Below are positions 16,236 to 24,911 of a stretch of DNA of 64,000 bases, piece by piece. The stretch is from the NCBI GenBank assembly GCA_021603905.1, contig BQIU01000003.1, forward strand, positions 1 to 64,000, given 5' to 3'. A model generated the notes under the pieces. It had not been told where the DNA came from, made no database searches, and saw only the letters and a list, made by a program, of their open reading frames with translations. The translations under genes were made by a program, and so were the position numbers. This DNA is from Nitrospirales bacterium. Lineage in GTDB: Bacteria; Nitrospirota; Nitrospiria; Nitrospirales; UBA8639. Numbering within the stretch: the first letter of the stretch is position 1; each line of letters opens with the position of its first letter.

Positions 16236-18968
16236 TCAATCCGCCCACGGCGGTGTCCACTCAAAATCCGGATCAAACTTCACACGCAGCGTCCCGAAGA
16301 CGCTGACTGGAGCGCCAAATTGGTTGAATGCATTTGCGAATCCTCCGCTTTCGATATAGGTCGCATCCAGCAGATTGCGTACATTAATGGTGAACTCATA
16401 GGCCTTCCGAGGCGGCCGGTAGAACACCACCGCATCAACTCGTTCGTAGTCATCTGTTGAGGGAAACGGCGGAGCGTCAAAGGTTTCCAACACAAACCCG
16501 CTCTGAAAGAAGACGCCCCCGCCAAAACCGAATCCTTGTAAGGGGCCTGATTGTAATTCGTAAGTCGCGAAGACCTTCCCGACATACGACCGAGGAATTC
16601 CAACTGGATGGGACCCTTCGTAGAACCCATCATTGTCGTCAGTGACCTTAGCATCGATAATCGAAAACTGCCCCAACAGGTTCAGGCCTGGCCATGGCTG
16701 CCCGTTAATGTCTAACTCGACACCTTGATGCCGCTGCTCACCAACGGCTCGCGAAAATCCTGGGTTACCAAGATCCGCAGCCTGGATATTTTGCCGATAG
16801 TTTCGGAAGACGGCCGTTGTCAGACGAACGCGCCCGTCCAAGAGATCTATCTTGGCGCCCACCTCGTAATTCTCCCCCGTTTCAGGAGGCAGGAGCGAGC
16901 CGTCTGCCTGAACGCCGAAGAAATTTACGATAAAGGACTGGGCAAAACCTCCATAGATTCGTATGCCGGGAAATAGTTCATAAATTGCTCCCACACGGCC
17001 GGTAAGCTCGGAATCATCACCCTTACTCGTTCTATCTCGCCTAAAATCTTCAGCTGTCGTCTCAGCCCAGTCCTGTCGTAATGCGCCAACCAGCGTCAAC
17101 CGCGGAAGAGGACGGGCTACGACCTGGGCAAAAACCCCCGTTTGCTTGAAGTCTATCTGTCGATTATTAAAAGCAAAAAGACTATCGTCTGGCAGTACAT
17201 TAAATGTATTAACGGGGTTAAAGATATTATTAATTCCGACGTATTCGCTGGCGGCAAAAATATCGACTTTGTGGTCACGATGATCGACCCCCACCAACAC
17301 CTCGTGTTTCTGTCCCAGTGCCTCGAACTCATGACTAAGAAAGATCTCTCCAGCATAGGTTTCCCATTCGTTACGTTGTAAGCCAGAGTAAATAGGCATG
17401 TCACCGCTCGGGGGGAGTTCTGGCGAGGGATAGGCATACAGAGTTCTGTCAACTTGGTCGGAAAGCGAATATTTGCCTTTCATTGACAGTTTCAAGTTAT
17501 TGACAAAGTCGTGCACATAGTGAGCTTCATAATTTTGCCCGTCAAAGTCCAAATCTGCCCCGTTGGAAGTCCCGCCACTAATGTTGTGAGTGCGCGGAAT
17601 ATCGGGAATTTCGACATTCGCCAGAAGCGGAATCCCTTTATAGTTTGAGCCATCAAATTTTTGATAGTGACCAGTGAGCAGCAGGATACCGGTTCCGTCA
17701 AACAGATCGATTTCTACGGACGGCGCAATCGTGTATTGCCGGACATCGATATCATCTACGAAATGTCCGCCTTCTTCGACTGCAAAGATAAAACGTCCGC
17801 GTACATTTTTATGCTGAGGCAAGACGCCATTCGCGTCGATAACCCCGCGATAAAAGTCGAAGGAGCCCGTCTGAAAATCGGAGGTAGCAAAATTCTCATC
17901 TTGCGGGCTTTTCGTCACACGGTTGACCAATCCACCTGGACTGGATGCCCCACCCGCGATGGATGCCGGGCCTTTAATAATCTCATAGCGCTCGATGAGT
18001 GCGGGGTCCGGGGCAAATGCCATGCCGACTGGCAACCCGTTCGACCTGAGGGCACCTAATGAACCAAACCGATTGTTCGAGCCAAACCCTCGAATACTGA
18101 ACTGTTCAGATCGCCCCAGACGAGTGGTGTTACGACGCGTCACACCGCTGACATGCTCAAAGGCTTCGCTCTGCGAGCGGGAAAAGGTGTCTTTGATGAC
18201 ATCACGGGTCACCACTCCGATGGACGTGGGCGTTTCGTTAATTGGCAGCGCCGTGCGAGTGCTGCTTGTTGTTTGATCTGCTTTGTAGCCATCCACGGGG
18301 GGCAAAAACCCCGTAGGCCGTGTGATCGTATCCGTCACTTCCACCGGCTCTACTTGGACAACAGGAGCGTCAGACTTCTGTGTGGTTCCCGCACCCGCCG
18401 CCGCTCCTGCGATTCCGGCAACTCCTGCCGCACCGGTATCGTCCTGTGCAAACAATGTAATGGTGTCGACATCGGAAAAGCGGTACTGCAAACCTGTGCA
18501 TTGCAGCAATCGTTGCAATGCTTCTTCGGAGGTATACAGCCCTTCGAGCCCTTGTGTTTCACGCCCCGTGACTAAATCCGAGGGATACAAGAGCTGCACT
18601 CGGCCTTGTTCCGATAAGGCCAAGAGTGCTGGCTGTAATGCTCCGGCTGGAATCGTCAGTGACAGTCGCGCAGGCTCCCCTTCTTCCTGGCGCGCGGCAG
18701 ACATTGGATGATGGCGACCACCAATGGATAGCTCGGGATCTTGTTGACGGGAATGACGGGATGGCAACGACTTTCCTTCTTTCGCCAATGCGGGGTGATA
18801 GGTCCCCACGGCTAACGAGGAAAGTCCGACCATGATTCCCCATGCCATCCGCTGGGTCCTTCCAGCCGTTACGGAATTCGTCGCACTTTCAAAAACTGCA
18901 TGAACTGCTTTAGCAATTGCCCGTCTTGCAAGCTTTCGCCGCTGTGACTTCATACGCTTTCTTTTCAT
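16236..18968 (-). CDS. TonB-dependent siderophore receptor with STN signalling domain (receptor A)
   Basis: This is a 910-residue outer-membrane receptor. A very long basic n-region (~40 residues) precedes the signal core WGIMVGLSSLAVG and a cleavage near PALA. The STN domain (~100-172; SLTIPAGALQPALLALSEQG) interacts with FecR. A low-complexity linker leads to a TonB-box-like EPVEVTDTI near 210. The plug follows (TPTSIGVVTRDVIKDT, IRGFG, ERYEIIKGPASIAGGASSPGG). The rest is the beta-barrel, ending in NVRNLLDATYIE and FDPDFEWTPPWAD. The STN-plus-plug form and the IKGP segment are typical of ferric-siderophore receptors under FecI/FecR control. The upstream genes on the same strand are its FecR and sigma factors. 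The ligand is unknown. Confidence 0.94.
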   Translation of the reverse strand: MKRKRMKSQRRKLARRAIAKAVHAVFESATNSVTAGRTQRMAWGIMVGLSSLAVGTYHPALAKEGKSLPSRHSRQQDPELSIGGRHHPMSAARQEEGEPARLSLTIPAGALQPALLALSEQGRVQLLYPSDLVTGRETQGLEGLYTSEEALQRLLQCTGLQYRFSDVDTITLFAQDDTGAAGVAGIAGAAAGAGTTQKSDAPVVQVEPVEVTDTITRPTGFLPPVDGYKADQTTSSTRTALPINETPTSIGVVTRDVIKDTFSRSQSEAFEHVSGVTRRNTTRLGRSEQFSIRGFGSNNRFGSLGALRSNGLPVGMAFAPDPALIERYEIIKGPASIAGGASSPGGLVNRVTKSPQDENFATSDFQTGSFDFYRGVIDANGVLPQHKNVRGRFIFAVEEGGHFVDDIDVRQYTIAPSVEIDLFDGTGILLLTGHYQKFDGSNYKGIPLLANVEIPDIPRTHNISGGTSNGADLDFDGQNYEAHYVHDFVNNLKLSMKGKYSLSDQVDRTLYAYPSPELPPSGDMPIYSGLQRNEWETYAGEIFLSHEFEALGQKHEVLVGVDHRDHKVDIFAASEYVGINNIFNPVNTFNVLPDDSLFAFNNRQIDFKQTGVFAQVVARPLPRLTLVGALRQDWAETTAEDFRRDRTSKGDDSELTGRVGAIYELFPGIRIYGGFAQSFIVNFFGVQADGSLLPPETGENYEVGAKIDLLDGRVRLTTAVFRNYRQNIQAADLGNPGFSRAVGEQRHQGVELDINGQPWPGLNLLGQFSIIDAKVTDDNDGFYEGSHPVGIPRSYVGKVFATYELQSGPLQGFGFGGGVFFQSGFVLETFDAPPFPSTDDYERVDAVVFYRPPRKAYEFTINVRNLLDATYIESGGFANAFNQFGAPVSVFGTLRVKFDPDFEWTPPWAD

Positions 18969-19001
18969 GTGTCTCTACTAAGCCTTTCAAAATAAAAAGG
19001 T

Positions 19002-19030
19002 GGGATCGGGAATCGACGTTCTCTGTCCTC
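19002..19030 (-). promoter_or_regulatory. 29-bp block shared with the upstream region of receptor C
   Basis: On the plus strand it reads GGGATCGGGAATC, two bases, then CGTTCTCTGTCCTC. It matches 36898-36926 at 27 of 29 positions, while the surrounding DNA differs. It lies 34-62 nt before the receptor A start. A promoter for an ECF sigma factor or a leader element is possible; I cannot assign -35 and -10 parts. Confidence 0.55.
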
Positions 19031-19181
19031 TGCAAGACCCACGATAAATAAAGAGTAAAATGTATGGATAATTTCACACGAGCGATCAAGTCGACTGTAT
19101 ACATTTCACCGCTCGATAGAGAGAAGACGCCCCAAATCCCCATACCCTGACGTTTCAATTAAACTTATTTTCCATATAAGT

Positions 19182-19224
19182 GGGGTCAGACTCGAAATAA
19201 TAGACTTTCGAGCCTTTCTGACAT
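19182..19224. repeat. GGGGTCAGACTCGAA motif within an inverted repeat
   Basis: The 15-base motif at 19182-19196 recurs exactly, inverted, at 43836-43850. Here CTCGAAA pairs with TTTCGAG and GTCAGA with TCTGAC around a small loop. It lies between fecR A and receptor A. It looks like a relic of a palindromic repeat. Confidence 0.45.
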
Positions 19225-19270
19225 CCGATTCATGAGGGCCACTCTTACGCGATCGATAAAAATATAGCGT

Positions 19271-20308
19271 TTAGATGTGAGGTTGGCGGGCGAGGAGAAT
19301 GAGGTTCTCGTTACGACTGACGACACGGATCGAGAAGGTATCTTCCAGTGCCTGTAAAAATCCCTTGATGTTATCAAGATGAAAGGCGCCACTGATCGGT
19401 AAGTCTCTCAGTTTCGGATCGTCAATTCGAATCTCATCGGCTCGGTAGCGAGACCATTCCTTCAGAACATCCTTGAGCGACTTTTCAACAAAAACTAATT
19501 TTCCCTTTGCCCATGCAGCGGTTGCTTTTTCATTAAACGGTTCAACTGCAGACAGTCGTCCTTGCGCCGTATAAAACAGATGTTCCCCCTGTCGAAGAAC
19601 GGTTGGATGCGTTCCCGCTCTTGATTGCTCTGCGTGAATGAGGGCCACTTCGACTTCTCCCTCAAGAACGGCCACGTTCACCTTCACAGAGGATTGACGG
19701 ACGAGAAATTCTGTGCCGATATCGTGAATAACGCCATTGGCCACATAGACATCAAACGGTCGTTGCGAATCGTGCGCGACAGTAAACAAAGCTTCTCCGC
19801 GTTTCAACGTGACCCGACGTTCGTCAGTGGAAAGACGAACCGACAACTGTGAATCGGTATTCATCAGAATCGTTGACCCATCCGCTAAGTGAATCGTACG
19901 TTGTTCGCCTTTAGCCGTTTGATACGATTCGTGTACTACCAAGGAAAACGGCTGCCACCACAGCAGCAGGCCAATCATAAGGGCGGCAAACCCCATGACC
20001 GAGACCACGTGCCCCCCATGCGTTTTCCAGCCTACCGAATCGGTTGATGGTCCATCTCCATGCTGAGACCAATAGATGTCAGCTTCGGCTAGCTCTTTAA
20101 CTAATAGCGGGGAAACATGGTCTAGTTTGTCCCATACCTCCACAGCCTGCTCAAATTCCTGTTGATGCATGGGATCCGCGCTAATCCATTGCTCAAATTG
20201 GAGGCGATCAGTCGGCGTCGCATGCCCTGACTGCAGACGAACCTTCCAGGCCATCGCTTGATCACGAACAGAAGGCAAAGTTGGCTGGTGAAGATCGTCA
20301 AACATCAT
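19271..20308 (-). CDS. FecR-type anti-sigma regulator (unit A)
   Basis: The 345-residue product starts at MMFDDLHQ; the open frame extends to 20350 without support. The cytoplasmic DUF4880 domain (~15-70) contains RDQAMAWKVRLQSGHAT and FEQWISADPMHQQEF. One membrane helix follows (VMGFAALMIGLLLWW). The periplasmic FecR domain then shows YQTAKGEQRTIHLADGST, LNTDSQLSV, and IHDIGTEFLVR with VAVLEGEVEV. A C-terminal secretin/TonB-short-like domain ends the protein. It would sense the STN domain of receptor A and control an ECF sigma factor. Gene order sigma-fecR-receptor on the minus strand matches the classical arrangement. Confidence 0.93.
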   Translation of the reverse strand: MMFDDLHQPTLPSVRDQAMAWKVRLQSGHATPTDRLQFEQWISADPMHQQEFEQAVEVWDKLDHVSPLLVKELAEADIYWSQHGDGPSTDSVGWKTHGGHVVSVMGFAALMIGLLLWWQPFSLVVHESYQTAKGEQRTIHLADGSTILMNTDSQLSVRLSTDERRVTLKRGEALFTVAHDSQRPFDVYVANGVIHDIGTEFLVRQSSVKVNVAVLEGEVEVALIHAEQSRAGTHPTVLRQGEHLFYTAQGRLSAVEPFNEKATAAWAKGKLVFVEKSLKDVLKEWSRYRADEIRIDDPKLRDLPISGAFHLDNIKGFLQALEDTFSIRVVSRNENLILLARQPHI

Positions 20309-20643
20309 TCGTTGTCCACATATGCATGAGGAATTATTGTAGCATAACAACAGGACTCATCCTGCATGGTCATCAAGCGACTCACTGCTCAACTGCCCTT
20401 CTCGATCCTCCTGTGGAACATTTCCAGCAATTGCCCACGACCTTCAGATCAACTTACAGTGCACTCAAGGTTATGACGTATGGAACGGAACTATCCTGAC
20501 CTTTGACAGTTATTTTGCTTAGATTGGGAAGGAGATAGAGGGATTGGAAGAAAAAACCGACTGCCTGGCACAAATCTCTAGCAGGTCGGTATGCAGATGT
20601 TGCGAAGCGGCTATCCAGTCGTTCAGACTGACAGGACCCAGTG

Positions 20644-21150
20644 TTATTTCAAGTTATGAAGCCTCTGCCGACAATGGGCCACCCCTTTGATAATATGTTT
20701 TTCGACCATGTTTTGAGAGATACCCAAATGAGCGGCAATTTCACGGTGTGACTTTCCACGGACTTTATGCAGAAGAAATACATGGCGACATTTGGGTGGT
20801 AATTCCGCGATGGCATGACTGAGTATTTGCACGTCTTCTTTTCCAGCCACAACTCGTTCTGGGTCGGCATGCCGCGACGGCAGATCATGCGCGTCTTCTA
20901 AATTCACACTCCGGTTGGATTGCCTTTGATCCCGACGAAACAGATCGATCGTGATATTCGTCGCAGTTTTGTACAGTAACGCGCGAGCATTCATGATAGG
21001 TTGTGATGACGAACTTGTCAGCACCCGCAAAAAGGTTTCTTGCACCGCATCTGCGGCTTGATCGCGTGACCGAAGTCGACTGGTTAAAAACGTCAATATT
21101 TCCCCGTAGTATTCTTGAACCAGGGTATTGATCGTGGGACTAGTACTCAT
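20644..21150 (-). CDS. ECF sigma factor, FecI type (unit A, proximal)
   Basis: This 168-residue sigma-70-like factor has only regions 2 and 4. Region 2 includes YYGEILTFLTSRLRSRDQA and ETFLRVL with RALLYKTATNITIDLFRRDQ. Region 4 is ELPPKCRHVFLLHKVRGKSH plus the helix-turn-helix REIAAHLGISQNMVEKHI. The LPPKCR and NMVEKH signatures are those of FecI/PvdS-like factors of the iron-starvation group. A Fur-box-like sequence lies 38-56 nt upstream. Its stop is about 335 nt from the fecR A start, further than usual for these pairs. Confidence 0.93.
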   Translation of the reverse strand: MSTSPTINTLVQEYYGEILTFLTSRLRSRDQAADAVQETFLRVLTSSSSQPIMNARALLYKTATNITIDLFRRDQRQSNRSVNLEDAHDLPSRHADPERVVAGKEDVQILSHAIAELPPKCRHVFLLHKVRGKSHREIAAHLGISQNMVEKHIIKGVAHCRQRLHNLK

Positions 21151-21187
21151 ACATCACAGACAACAGCGCAAGGGTTAATTTAAAATC

Positions 21188-21206
21188 AATAATAATATTC
21201 ATTCTC
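21188..21206 (-). promoter_or_regulatory. Candidate Fur box before sigma factor gene
   Basis: On the minus strand, GAGAATGAATATTATTATT matches the 19-base Fur consensus GATAATGATAATCATTATC at 14 positions. It sits 38-56 nt before the start at 21150, in AT-rich DNA, where repression by iron-loaded Fur would make sense. AT-rich DNA gives such matches by chance more often. Confidence 0.5.
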
Positions 21207-21329
21207 AATAATATAAAAAATGCAGTACACTAGTAAACCATAAATGATCTTCTTTCCATTTGGCCATGTTCAAATTCTAGATAAACATGCGTGACGATCG
21301 GATCACAGCTCAAAAATCCCTGTGACCAC

Positions 21330-21881
21330 CTAGTCTTCCTTTTCAAGGTACAGGCGGCAAGACTGGAGGGCTTTACGCAAATGCTTCTCGACCATGTTTC
21401 GGGAAATGCCAAGTTGCTGAGCAATATCCTGATATTCCATCTGCTCAAACTTCCGCATAATCAAGACTTCCCGGCAGCGAGGAGGCAACGCATCAATCGC
21501 TTGAAGGAGGAGCGCCAGGCGTTCACGACCTTCCACCACACGATATGCGGACGGCGCTTCGTACGGAATACACTCCTCTAGCGGTTCAGCGATGACATGC
21601 TTGGTGCGAAGCTGCTCTTTTCGATACAAGTCCGTGGCAAGATTATTCGCAATCCGGTACAGGTAAGCTCTCGGATTCGCAATAGTGAGCTTTTGACTGA
21701 TTTTTTCTACTCGAAGATACGTTTCATGAATGACTTCAAAGGCAAGCGAAGAAGAGCCCAGTTTTTTGGTGAAATACCCGACGAGTTCCCCGTAGTAATA
21801 TTCGACAAACCCTGGAAGGGTCGACGAATTATGTTCGACCATCATAGGCGTTTTCACATCAACTCGCTGCGCACCCATCAC
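21330..21881 (-). CDS. Second ECF sigma factor, FecI type (unit A, distal)
   Basis: This 183-residue factor has the same layout as its neighbour but clearly different sequence. Region 2 reads EYYYGELVGYFTKKLGSSSL, ETYLRVEKI and RAYLYRIANNLATDLYRKEQ. Region 4 reads ALPPRCREVLIMRKFEQMEY and QDIAQQLGISRNMVEKHLRK. The RVEKI variant replaces the usual RVL motif. It lies 179 nt upstream of the other sigma gene on the same strand, so two FecI-like factors are stacked before one fecR-receptor pair. It may serve another receptor, for example unit C which lacks one. An ATG 13 codons in is an alternative start. Confidence 0.92.
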   Translation of the reverse strand: MMGAQRVDVKTPMMVEHNSSTLPGFVEYYYGELVGYFTKKLGSSSLAFEVIHETYLRVEKISQKLTIANPRAYLYRIANNLATDLYRKEQLRTKHVIAEPLEECIPYEAPSAYRVVEGRERLALLLQAIDALPPRCREVLIMRKFEQMEYQDIAQQLGISRNMVEKHLRKALQSCRLYLEKED

Positions 21882-22089
21882 AGATGATCCATGTTCATTC
21901 GTTTCGCAAGCACGACACTCACCTCACCGAAGAATCTCAAAGGGCAACCGTAAAGTCCCACTATAGCCGCGTAAGGTAACTTCCGATGTTTGAGACTTAG
22001 TCATACGCTGTCTAGGCGACCTACAATTAACACTTCAGAGGCAACTCAGTCTTACTATTGGCAATCCCTTCAACCCTGTGAAAAGAATG

Positions 22090-22116
22090 CAACAACCGTC
22101 GCCTAGGGTTCCTTTC
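22090..22116 (-). repeat. 27-bp repeat containing CCTAGGCGAC, copy 1
   Basis: Its reverse complement matches 55425-55451 at 26 of 27 positions; the core is CCTAGGCGACGGTTGTTG. It lies in the intergenic region before the distal sigma gene, where no gene is recognised between 21882 and 22378. Confidence 0.7.
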
Positions 22117-22378
22117 TTCATACAACTGGAAATTAATTAGATTCGCTATAGTTTACAAAAGAATCACAACGCATCAATATGTTCATTTGCCAGATTTCCA
22201 TGTTCATTTACCAGAAGGCACGATTGACTTACGGCTGAAACAACAGCGGATTGTTTCTAAGAAAATAGGAGTACGGACAAACTCAAAGGTAGGGAGAAAC
22301 ACTGGAGTGGAACCCGAGAACCATCGTCATCACAGCCTGGATCAAGCACGAATGACTGAACCTGAGGCGGCTGACTGA

Positions 22379-23458
22379 TCATTCAGTCACAGGGAGAATA
22401 CGAAAACGCTCCTCTTCCTGCAACCCGTCTTGGACTTCAATCACTAACCCATCGGAAAGACCGAGAGTTAACATGCGATCTTCAAACTTCTTCGGCTGAA
22501 TTTCTACAGGCACAAATGGCTGACCATCCTTGAACAGCAGATTTCGCTCAGAAATAGCGAGCACCTGCTCACGACGGGCCACGACAATGTTGGCCACCGC
22601 ACTATAACCAGCCCGGACAAACCGATCGGCTCTCAACGTGACGCTACTGCGCACTTCGAACGTCGTCCGTCCATCTTTGACCAGGGCTTTGGGTGAGAGA
22701 AACTCAATGGCCCCGGTGAACGTCGCCTCGGGAAACGCACCCACGGTTAACGTGACAGGCATGCCAACCGCAAGCAAGCCCGCATCGGGTTCATCCACTT
22801 GCCCTTTAAAGAGTAAGTCTGCCATGTCGGCAATCGTCACAATACTTGTCCCGACATTAAACTCATTGGACTCAATAACAAACGCCCCCACTTCCACTGT
22901 ACGCTCTAAGACCAAGCCGCTGACCGTGGCCCGAATTTCCGACGCACTTTGATCGAGTTCCGTGGAAGCTCCGGATCGAACAATTTCCACATTCCGTTGG
23001 GTAGCGCCTAAGTTCTGTTTAGCCAGTTGAAGTTCCATATGTGATTCTTCGAACTCTACACGCGGGATATACCGCTTCTTATAGAGTTGCTTCGTCCGCG
23101 TAAATTCCCGCTGTTGATGCTTGAAACGAATTTGTGCATCCCGAAGTTTGGACTCCGCCTCACTCACATCAATCGGATCGGGATAGGGTTGAATCAATGC
23201 CAGAAGATCATTCTGCGTCACGGCATCGCCCGGCATCACATAGATCTCCTTAATCACGCCGGAAATGTGTGGTTTGATCACCACTTCCTGACGAGGAGTA
23301 ATCGTTCCATTCGCCACAATCGTCCGTTCAATATCGGCGAAGAACGGCACCGCCGTTTGATACTCATCCGACGTACTGGCTGACCTGGTATACAGAAAAT
23401 AGCCAGACACCGCCGAGAACACAAGAACCGACACGACCAGCAAGAGGCCACGCATCAT
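22379..23458 (-). CDS. Periplasmic adaptor (membrane fusion protein), HlyD/MacA type
   Basis: This 359-residue protein begins with a membrane anchor (LLLVVSVLVFSAVSGYFLY). A lipoyl/barrel-sandwich half contains FADIERTIVANGTITPRQE and VVIKPHISGVIKEIYVMPGDAV. A short helical hairpin (LRDAQIRFKHQQREFTRTK onward) precedes the second lipoyl half (IRATVSGLVLERTVEVGAFV). A beta-barrel and membrane-proximal domain complete it. Such adaptors bridge an inner-membrane ABC permease to an outer-membrane channel. The cognate permease is 60 nt upstream on the same strand. No TolC-like gene is present in the window. Confidence 0.92.
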   Translation of the reverse strand: MMRGLLLVVSVLVFSAVSGYFLYTRSASTSDEYQTAVPFFADIERTIVANGTITPRQEVVIKPHISGVIKEIYVMPGDAVTQNDLLALIQPYPDPIDVSEAESKLRDAQIRFKHQQREFTRTKQLYKKRYIPRVEFEESHMELQLAKQNLGATQRNVEIVRSGASTELDQSASEIRATVSGLVLERTVEVGAFVIESNEFNVGTSIVTIADMADLLFKGQVDEPDAGLLAVGMPVTLTVGAFPEATFTGAIEFLSPKALVKDGRTTFEVRSSVTLRADRFVRAGYSAVANIVVARREQVLAISERNLLFKDGQPFVPVEIQPKKFEDRMLTLGLSDGLVIEVQDGLQEEERFRILPVTE

Positions 23459-23518
23459 CGCCGCACCTCAAAGTGCCTCATCGCACTCTCACCGACAACA
23501 GAATGTTGCTCGTCGCGT

Positions 23519-24760
23519 TCACTCATGCCGCAAGGCCTCAACAATATTAATCCGGGCAGCTTGCTGCGCCGGAATATAGCCAGCTCCCACTCCTCCCAAA
23601 ACCAGGACCGTCAACGCCCAAAGCGCCACACCAAGATCGACTTCAGGGTCTCGAAAATACTCCAACTCCACGCCCAACGAACGAATGATCTCAATCCCGA
23701 CCACCCCCGCCAGCAACCCAAGATACCCTGCCGACAACGTCAGGACCAACGATTCCGACAGGATCATCGATAAAATCTTGGGAGGCGTGGCGCCGATGGC
23801 CTTGCGAATACCGATTTCCCGTGTCCGCTCTCGAACGGCAATAAACATCACGTTGGTCACCCCAATTAGCCCGGCGCACAACGTCCCAAGACCGACAATA
23901 CCCACAAAGATATGAATGCCGAAAAAGAGCGATTGAAACTTGCGATAGGTTTCCATCGAATTATACACATAAACCGCGGCAAAATCCGTGGGGGCAAAAC
24001 GAAAGTGACTCGCGAAGATGGTGCGAATCGAACGATCAAAATCCACAGCATGAAACCCGTCCTTAATCGTAAAAATAATCGTCTCTAATGTTGGATTGGG
24101 ATCGACCGAGCGCACATACGCTGTGTACGGAATATAAATTCGACGCAGTTCGTTTTCCCCGCCCACGTCCGTAAACGTCCCCACCACCAAATAATTCATT
24201 CCATGAATCGTGATATGCTTGCCAATCGGATCGTGTCGATCCCCAAACAGCAAGTCCGCGACACGAGCGCCGATAATCGCCACCCGACGCGACTCCGATA
24301 CATCCAGTTCATTCAGAAGCCGTCCCGACAACAATTGCGTTTGCTCTACGACATGATACCCTGGGGCAATCGCTAAGACGGGGAAGACCCCGCTTTGTCG
24401 CTCAAACACAATCGGCTCCGTCGTATTCAACCGAATACGCGGCGTGACATTTTCAATGCCGGTCAGGGCTGTACGTAACAAGTCCAGATCCTGAATGGTT
24501 AACGTAATCTGCCGTCCCGGGGTTAAACCGTCAAAGGGCACCGACGTTTTCCCGCCCTCAATCCACACACTATTGAACGCATCATCCTTGAAGATTTGAG
24601 TCACCCCACGTTCCAACCCTTTTCCAACACCAAGCAGCAGCACCACCATAAAAATTCCCCAGAAGACTCCGAACGCCGTCAGAAATGCACGGAGTTTGTG
24701 TCGACGGACACTCAGAAAAATGTCTTCCCAATGGTCAAGGACGCCCATCATCAACCGCAC
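23519..24760 (-). CDS. ABC transporter permease, MacB/FtsX type
   Basis: This 413-residue inner-membrane protein starts with a helix after FLSVRRHKLRAFLTAFGVFW. A large periplasmic MacB core domain follows (~50-270). Three C-terminal FtsX helices complete the fold, with FIAVRERTREIGIRKAIGAT between helices and GAGYIPAQQAARINIVEALR at the end. With the adaptor at 22379 it would form a tripartite efflux pump or lipoprotein exporter. Its ATPase is missing from the immediate operon; the best candidate is at 11722. Location next to siderophore genes makes siderophore or metal-complex export one possibility, but nothing in the sequence fixes the cargo. Confidence 0.92.
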   Translation of the reverse strand: MRLMMGVLDHWEDIFLSVRRHKLRAFLTAFGVFWGIFMVVLLLGVGKGLERGVTQIFKDDAFNSVWIEGGKTSVPFDGLTPGRQITLTIQDLDLLRTALTGIENVTPRIRLNTTEPIVFERQSGVFPVLAIAPGYHVVEQTQLLSGRLLNELDVSESRRVAIIGARVADLLFGDRHDPIGKHITIHGMNYLVVGTFTDVGGENELRRIYIPYTAYVRSVDPNPTLETIIFTIKDGFHAVDFDRSIRTIFASHFRFAPTDFAAVYVYNSMETYRKFQSLFFGIHIFVGIVGLGTLCAGLIGVTNVMFIAVRERTREIGIRKAIGATPPKILSMILSESLVLTLSAGYLGLLAGVVGIEIIRSLGVELEYFRDPEVDLGVALWALTVLVLGGVGAGYIPAQQAARINIVEALRHE

Positions 24761-24911
24761 ACTCCTCTCAACCAGCCCACAACACGTTCAGCGTCAATAC
24801 CAAAGGTATGGACCACAGATCAAACCTGCCAGGGATTACAACATTCAGCAACAGAAGGAGAAAAACTCAGCAATGGCCCATAAGCCGAGAGGGAGGATGA
24901 GCGGAAAGACG

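Noticed and set aside
22187-22378. Plus-strand frame of 63 codons before the adaptor gene end
   Set aside because: No ribosome site, no family features and odd composition; treated as intergenic.
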